A stretch of DNA of 8,485 nt from Sphingomonas sp. CCH9-E2. GTDB lineage: Bacteria; Pseudomonadota; Alphaproteobacteria; Sphingomonadales; Sphingomonadaceae. The position numbers were made by a program, and so were the translations under genes. Shown piece by piece: positions 5,473-8,485 of this stretch. The notes below the pieces were generated by a model that was not told where the DNA came from, searched no databases, and worked only from the letters and a program-made list of their open reading frames with translations. Position 1 is the stretch's first letter. Each line of letters starts with the position of its first letter. The DNA lies in the NCBI RefSeq assembly GCF_001557215.1, contig NZ_LSJM01000415.1, forward strand, positions 1-8,485. Direction: 5' to 3'.

Positions 5473-6573
5473 TCAGCGCGGCAGTTCGTCCAGAAACGCC
5501 GCGACGTCCGCCAGGTCGACCTGCTTGTCGAGATAAGTCTGCCCGATCCCGCGTGCGAGCAGGAAGGGCAGGGTGCCGGCGTCCATCTTCTTGTCGTGCA
5601 GCATATGGCCGACCAGCGTCGCGCCTGACGCGGTGATCCCGGCGCTGGCGAGATCGTGGGGCATGTCCATCGCTTTCAGATGTGCCGCGACCCGCTCGGC
5701 GTCCTGCCCCGGGCACAGGCCGCGCCGCGCCGAATAGGCAAAGGCCAGCGCCATCCCGGCAGCGACGCCCTCGCCATGCAGCAGCGCGTCGGAGAAACCC
5801 GTCTCCGCCTCCAGCGCATGGCCGAAGGTGTGACCGAGGTTGAGCAGCGCGCGCACCCCGGTCGTCTCGCGCTCGTCCGCTGCAACGATCCGCGCCTTGG
5901 CAGCGACCGAATGCGCGATCGCAGTTTCGCGCGCCGCCGGGTCTCCCGCGAGCAGCGCCGCGCCATTGGCCTCGCACCACTCGAAAAAATCGAAATCGTC
6001 GATCAGGCCATATTTCACGACCTCGGCATAGCCCGCGCGCAGGTCGCGGAGCGGCAGCGTGTCGAGCAGGTCCGGATCGATCAGCACCAGCGACGGCTGG
6101 TGGAACGCGCCGATCAGATTCTTGCCCGCGCGGCTGTTGATCGCGGTCTTGCCACCGACCGAGCTATCGACCTGCGCCAGCAGCGTCGTCGGGATCTGCA
6201 CGAAATTGCAGCCGCGCTTGAGGATCGACGTGGCAAAGCCGACCAGATCGCCGATCACCCCGCCGCCCAGCGCGATGACATGGTCGCCGCGCTCGATGCC
6301 CCGGTCGAGCAGCGCGTCGGTCAGTGCTTCGAGCTGCCCCCAGCTCTTGGTCGCCTCGCCCGCCGGCAGCGTGATGATGTCGCTCGTGAGGCCACCATGG
6401 TGCAGCAGTGCCGCGAGCCGCGCGGCATGCGGCGCGACATTGGCATCGGTGACGATGACGAACGGCCGCCCGCGCGACAGTGGTGCCAGCTGCTCCGCGG
6501 CCTGAGTCAGCAGCCCGCTGGCAATGCGCACCTCATAGCTGCGTGCGCCCAGCGCGACCGGAACGACCGTCAC
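5473..6573 (-). CDS. aroB: AroB, 3-dehydroquinate synthase
   Basis: This cytosolic NAD+- and divalent-metal-dependent enzyme converts DAHP to 3-dehydroquinate, the second step of the shikimate pathway to aromatic amino acids. The 366-residue product has normal length. Visible motifs are the NAD-binding GGGVIGDLVGFATS (103-116), PTTLLAQVDSSVGGKTAIN (128-146), KNLIGAFHQP (151-160), and the metal ligands E184 (GYAEVVKYG), H248 (NLGHTFGHA) and H266 (LLHGEGVAAG); K151 and K188 (VVKYG) are in place. The start is GTG at 6573, whose bases overlap the aroK stop as GTGA, the usual sign of translational coupling. No free-standing Shine-Dalgarno is needed in that arrangement. It ends against the dnaA end. 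Confidence 0.96.
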   Translation of the reverse strand: MTVVPVALGARSYEVRIASGLLTQAAEQLAPLSRGRPFVIVTDANVAPHAARLAALLHHGGLTSDIITLPAGEATKSWGQLEALTDALLDRGIERGDHVIALGGGVIGDLVGFATSILKRGCNFVQIPTTLLAQVDSSVGGKTAINSRAGKNLIGAFHQPSLVLIDPDLLDTLPLRDLRAGYAEVVKYGLIDDFDFFEWCEANGAALLAGDPAARETAIAHSVAAKARIVAADERETTGVRALLNLGHTFGHALEAETGFSDALLHGEGVAAGMALAFAYSARRGLCPGQDAERVAAHLKAMDMPHDLASAGITASGATLVGHMLHDKKMDAGTLPFLLARGIGQTYLDKQVDLADVAAFLDELPR

Positions 6574-7109
6574 CGGCCCAGCTCCGCCAGGATCGCGCTC
6601 ACCGTCGCTTCGTGCGGTGCGACCTTGCTCACCACATGGATCGGGGCGAGCGCGTAGATCGGGTTGCGGATTTCGGCGAGTTCGGTGAGCACTTTCAACG
6701 GATCCTTTCCGCGCAGCAGCGGGCGATGGTCGCGCTTGGCGACGCGTTCGGCCAAGACCTTGGGCGCGGCGTCCAGCCAGATTGCGGTCGCCTGGTCAAG
6801 GATCAACGCGCGGGTCTCGTCGTTGAGGAAAGCGCCGCCGCCGGTCGCGATTACCTTGGGTTCGCCGTCGATCAGCCGCGCGATCACGCGGCGTTCGCCG
6901 TCGCGGAAATGCGGTTCGCCGAATCGCTCGAAGATCTCGGCGACGGTCATCCCTGCCGCCGCCTCGATCTCCGCGTCCGCATCGACAAACGGCAGTTTGA
7001 GCCGCTGCGCCAGACGGCGGCCCACCGTGGTTTTGCCCACGCCCATCAGGCCGATCAGCACGATCGGGCGGGTAATCGGTCCAGGATTGGCGGGGTGGGT
7101 TTGCAGCAT
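6570..7109 (-). CDS. aroK: AroK, shikimate kinase
   Basis: This enzyme phosphorylates shikimate to shikimate-3-phosphate with ATP, the fifth step of the shikimate pathway. The 179-residue product has a Walker A loop GLMGVGKT (20-27), the substrate-binding acidic pair in FVDADAEIE (D43, D45), FRDGE with R69, ATGGGAF (88-94, Gly triplet binding shikimate), the lid arginine in DHRPLLRG (R129) and R148 in RNPIY. ATG at 7109 is chosen: an in-frame TTG at 7148 lies inside the likely -35 box, and the extra residues resemble nothing in the family. The ATG has no Shine-Dalgarno and lies about 10 bases after the -10, so the message may be nearly leaderless. It overlaps aroB by four bases. Confidence 0.95.
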   Translation of the reverse strand: MLQTHPANPGPITRPIVLIGLMGVGKTTVGRRLAQRLKLPFVDADAEIEAAAGMTVAEIFERFGEPHFRDGERRVIARLIDGEPKVIATGGGAFLNDETRALILDQATAIWLDAAPKVLAERVAKRDHRPLLRGKDPLKVLTELAEIRNPIYALAPIHVVSKVAPHEATVSAILAELGR

Positions 7110-7119
7110 GGTCGCGGGG

Positions 7120-7148
7120 GCTATACAGCGAGCATCGCGCTCGGGCAA
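7120..7148 (-). promoter_or_regulatory. Candidate promoter of aroK-aroB
   Basis: On the minus strand TTGCCC (7148-7143) and TATAGC (7125-7120) are exactly 17 bases apart and match four and four of six consensus positions. The spacer holds a 5-bp inverted repeat CGAGC/GCTCG (7129-7133 and 7139-7143). A TSS at the usual distance would fall only about three bases before the ATG at 7109. It lies in the 80-bp gap shared with the divergent membrane-protein gene. Confidence 0.5.
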
Positions 7149-7189
7149 AAGGCCCGGTGCCTGTAATCAGAACCGGTTTGAGGGGGTCG

Positions 7190-7327
7190 ATGTCCCGTTC
7201 GCTCATCATCATCGTCATTGTCGCTATCCTGTTGATCGGCGGACTGTTTTTCCTCGCCGGTCGCGATACGGAGAAGCAGCCGGCGCGCGTCGAGAAGGTC
7301 GTCCCGCTTGAAAATCTCGCGAACTAA
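7190..7327 (+). CDS. Small single-span membrane protein, function unknown
   Basis: This 45-codon gene starts at ATG 7190 and ends at TAA 7325-7327. The Shine-Dalgarno GAGGGGG at 7180-7186 is strong and close. The product has a short basic start (MSRS), a hydrophobic helix of about 18 residues (Leu5-Ala23, IIIVIVAILLIGGLFFLA), then a charged tail (GRDTEKQPARVEKVVPLE) of about 20 residues. This predicts an inner-membrane anchor with a polar C-terminal tail, probably periplasmic. The downstream gene starts inside it, overlapping by 20 bases, so the two are very likely co-translated and may act together. It could instead be a leader gene that couples translation of the next one. No family recognised. 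Confidence 0.72.
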   Translation: MSRSLIIIVIVAILLIGGLFFLAGRDTEKQPARVEKVVPLENLAN

Positions 7328-8485
7328 GACCGCGCTCGCCGCCGTTCTGGTGGTCGCTGCCGGCGTCGGGATTCCCGCGCTGGGGCAGGATCGCCCCGAA
7401 TCGCTGCTCCCGCCGGGCTTCGACGATCCGGTTCCGGCACCCGCTCCGGCGCCCGCACCCGCTCCGGCCCCCGCAGCCGGGCCGACGACCGCGCCACGCA
7501 GCGATGTGCCGGCCGCACTGCCGGGCGAGCTTGGCAATTCCACGGCTGCAGCCCCGGGCGTTGCACCCGAAGAAGCGGGCGAACTCGATTACGCGACGAT
7601 CGCCCGCTACGAACTGCCCGACTTTGCCAAGCGCTCGCTGGCGCAGGTCGGGCCGTCGTCGCCCGCGAGCGACGGCCTGCCCGTGGCTGCTTTCGGAAAC
7701 GCCGATGGCGGCTTCCTCCAGACGCTGATGCGCCGCACCGATGCGCCGGTCGCGTCACGCTGGCTGTCGATCGCGCTGCGCCGCGCACTGCTGTCGCGCG
7801 TGAACACCCCGCGCGGCCTCAACGGCGCGGATTTCGCTGCCGAGCGCGCGTGGCTGCTGATCCGCATGGGTGAGGCGGACGCCGCCCGCGCGCTGGTCCA
7901 GTCGGTCGACATCGCCAACTATACCCCCAAGATGTTTCAGGTCGCGATGCAGGCGATGCTCGCCACCGCCGATCCCGGCGGCATGTGCCCCATGGTTCAG
8001 CCCGCGCTCGACACCGCGCCCGACCGCAACTGGCGGCTGGCGGAGGCGATCTGCGCCGGGCTCGACGGCGATCCGAGCAAGGCCGGGCCACTGATCGACG
8101 CCAGCCGTCGCCGCATGGGCAATGCAGTGGATGTGCTGCTCGCTGAAAAGCTGGTCGGCATGGGCGTGTCGGGGCGTCGCGCAGTGACGGTCGAGTGGGA
8201 CGCTGTGGACCGGATCAGCGCGTGGCGCTGGGGCCTCGCGGTCGCGTCCGACACCGATGTGCCCGAGCGGCTGTACGGCACTGCCGGGCCGCAACTGCGC
8301 TACTGGCGCGCGACCGCCCCGATGCTGGGCCTGCGCGACCGCGCCGCTGCGGCCGAGGCGGCGGCGAGCCAGGGCGTGTTCTCCAGCCAGGCACTGACCG
8401 ACCTGTACGGCGAGATCGAGGCGCAGGAAGATCCCTCCATCGCCGAAGTCGCGGTCGCCCGCGATCTGCGCGCCGCCTTCACCGC
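7308..8485 (+). CDS. Exported Ala/Pro-rich helical protein, function unknown (3' end cut off by window edge)
   Basis: 392 codons are visible without a stop. TTG at 7308 is chosen because it gives a complete Sec signal peptide: basic MKISRTK, a hydrophobic stretch TALAAVLVVAAGVGIPALG (8-26) and a plausible signal peptidase I site near 26/27. GAGAAGG with nine-base spacing (to 7298) precedes it. After the signal comes an acidic/proline segment with seven Pro-Ala dipeptides (43-56), a flexible spacer, then from about residue 95 an Ala/Leu/Arg-rich, probably all-helical region that recalls TPR-like solenoids (for example SRWLSIALRRALLSRV, 150-165). Two cysteines (C227, C249) could form a periplasmic disulfide. 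I do not recognise the family; names given on the basis of Ala/Pro content alone would be unsafe. It overlaps the upstream small membrane gene by 20 bases. Confidence 0.82.
   Translation, partial: MKISRTKTALAAVLVVAAGVGIPALGQDRPESLLPPGFDDPVPAPAPAPAPAPAPAAGPTTAPRSDVPAALPGELGNSTAAAPGVAPEEAGELDYATIARYELPDFAKRSLAQVGPSSPASDGLPVAAFGNADGGFLQTLMRRTDAPVASRWLSIALRRALLSRVNTPRGLNGADFAAERAWLLIRMGEADAARALVQSVDIANYTPKMFQVAMQAMLATADPGGMCPMVQPALDTAPDRNWRLAEAICAGLDGDPSKAGPLIDASRRRMGNAVDVLLAEKLVGMGVSGRRAVTVEWDAVDRISAWRWGLAVASDTDVPERLYGTAGPQLRYWRATAPMLGLRDRAAAAEAAASQGVFSSQALTDLYGEIEAQEDPSIAEVAVARDLRAAFT
7434..7475 (+). repeat. In-frame Pro-Ala repeat tract
   Basis: Seven consecutive Pro-Ala dipeptides are encoded by varied codons, with a perfect 14-bp direct repeat (GCACCCGCTCCGGC at 7437 and 7455) at an 18-bp period. 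The period is a multiple of three, so copy-number change by slippage would alter length without breaking the frame. Such Pro-Ala tracts serve as stiff, extended spacers between a membrane or signal region and a folded domain. Confidence 0.75.

Noticed and set aside
5656..6657. 333-codon plus-strand open frame opposite aroB
   Set aside because: Shadow of aroB, whose metal ligands and NAD motif are intact on the minus strand.

Overview
The window is GC-rich chromosomal DNA from an alphaproteobacterium, most likely a sphingomonad (Sphingomonas or a close relative). The evidence is the gene content (mutM, ubiE and ubiB next to rpsT and dnaA, an arrangement common in alphaproteobacteria), the style of the UbiE, UbiB and DnaA proteins, and a palindromic intergenic repeat of the kind seen in sphingomonad genomes. 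The species call is inference from memory of these families; no database search was possible.

Layout, left to right. (1) Minus strand: ubiE (2290-1559) then ubiB (1422 to beyond the left edge), two ubiquinone biosynthesis genes in one transcription unit, separated by a 114-bp inverted repeat element that also supplies the ribosome binding site of ubiB. (2) Plus strand, divergent from ubiE: mutM (DNA repair glycosylase), then rpsT (ribosomal protein S20) with a clear intrinsic terminator. (3) A roughly 400-bp gene-free stretch, AT-rich in its first part, which is the control region and leader of dnaA. It holds seven GANTC sites in 249 bp, a phased TAAC array and several inverted repeats, including three arms that form two mutually exclusive stems. 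(4) dnaA, the replication initiator. (5) A compound hairpin between the convergent dnaA and aroB. (6) Minus strand: aroK then aroB, overlapping by four bases, two shikimate-pathway enzymes. (7) Plus strand, divergent from aroK: a 45-codon single-span membrane protein gene too short for ordinary ORF lists, overlapping a long gene for an exported Ala/Pro-rich protein that runs off the right edge.

Most genes are ordinary housekeeping genes: quinone synthesis, oxidative DNA repair, translation, replication initiation and aromatic amino-acid precursors. No mobile gene, CRISPR array, toxin system, tRNA or rRNA was seen. The parts worth a second look are non-coding: the dnaA upstream region and the repeat inside the ubiE-ubiB operon. 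The uncharacterised membrane/exported protein pair at the right end is the only protein-coding part with no recognised function.
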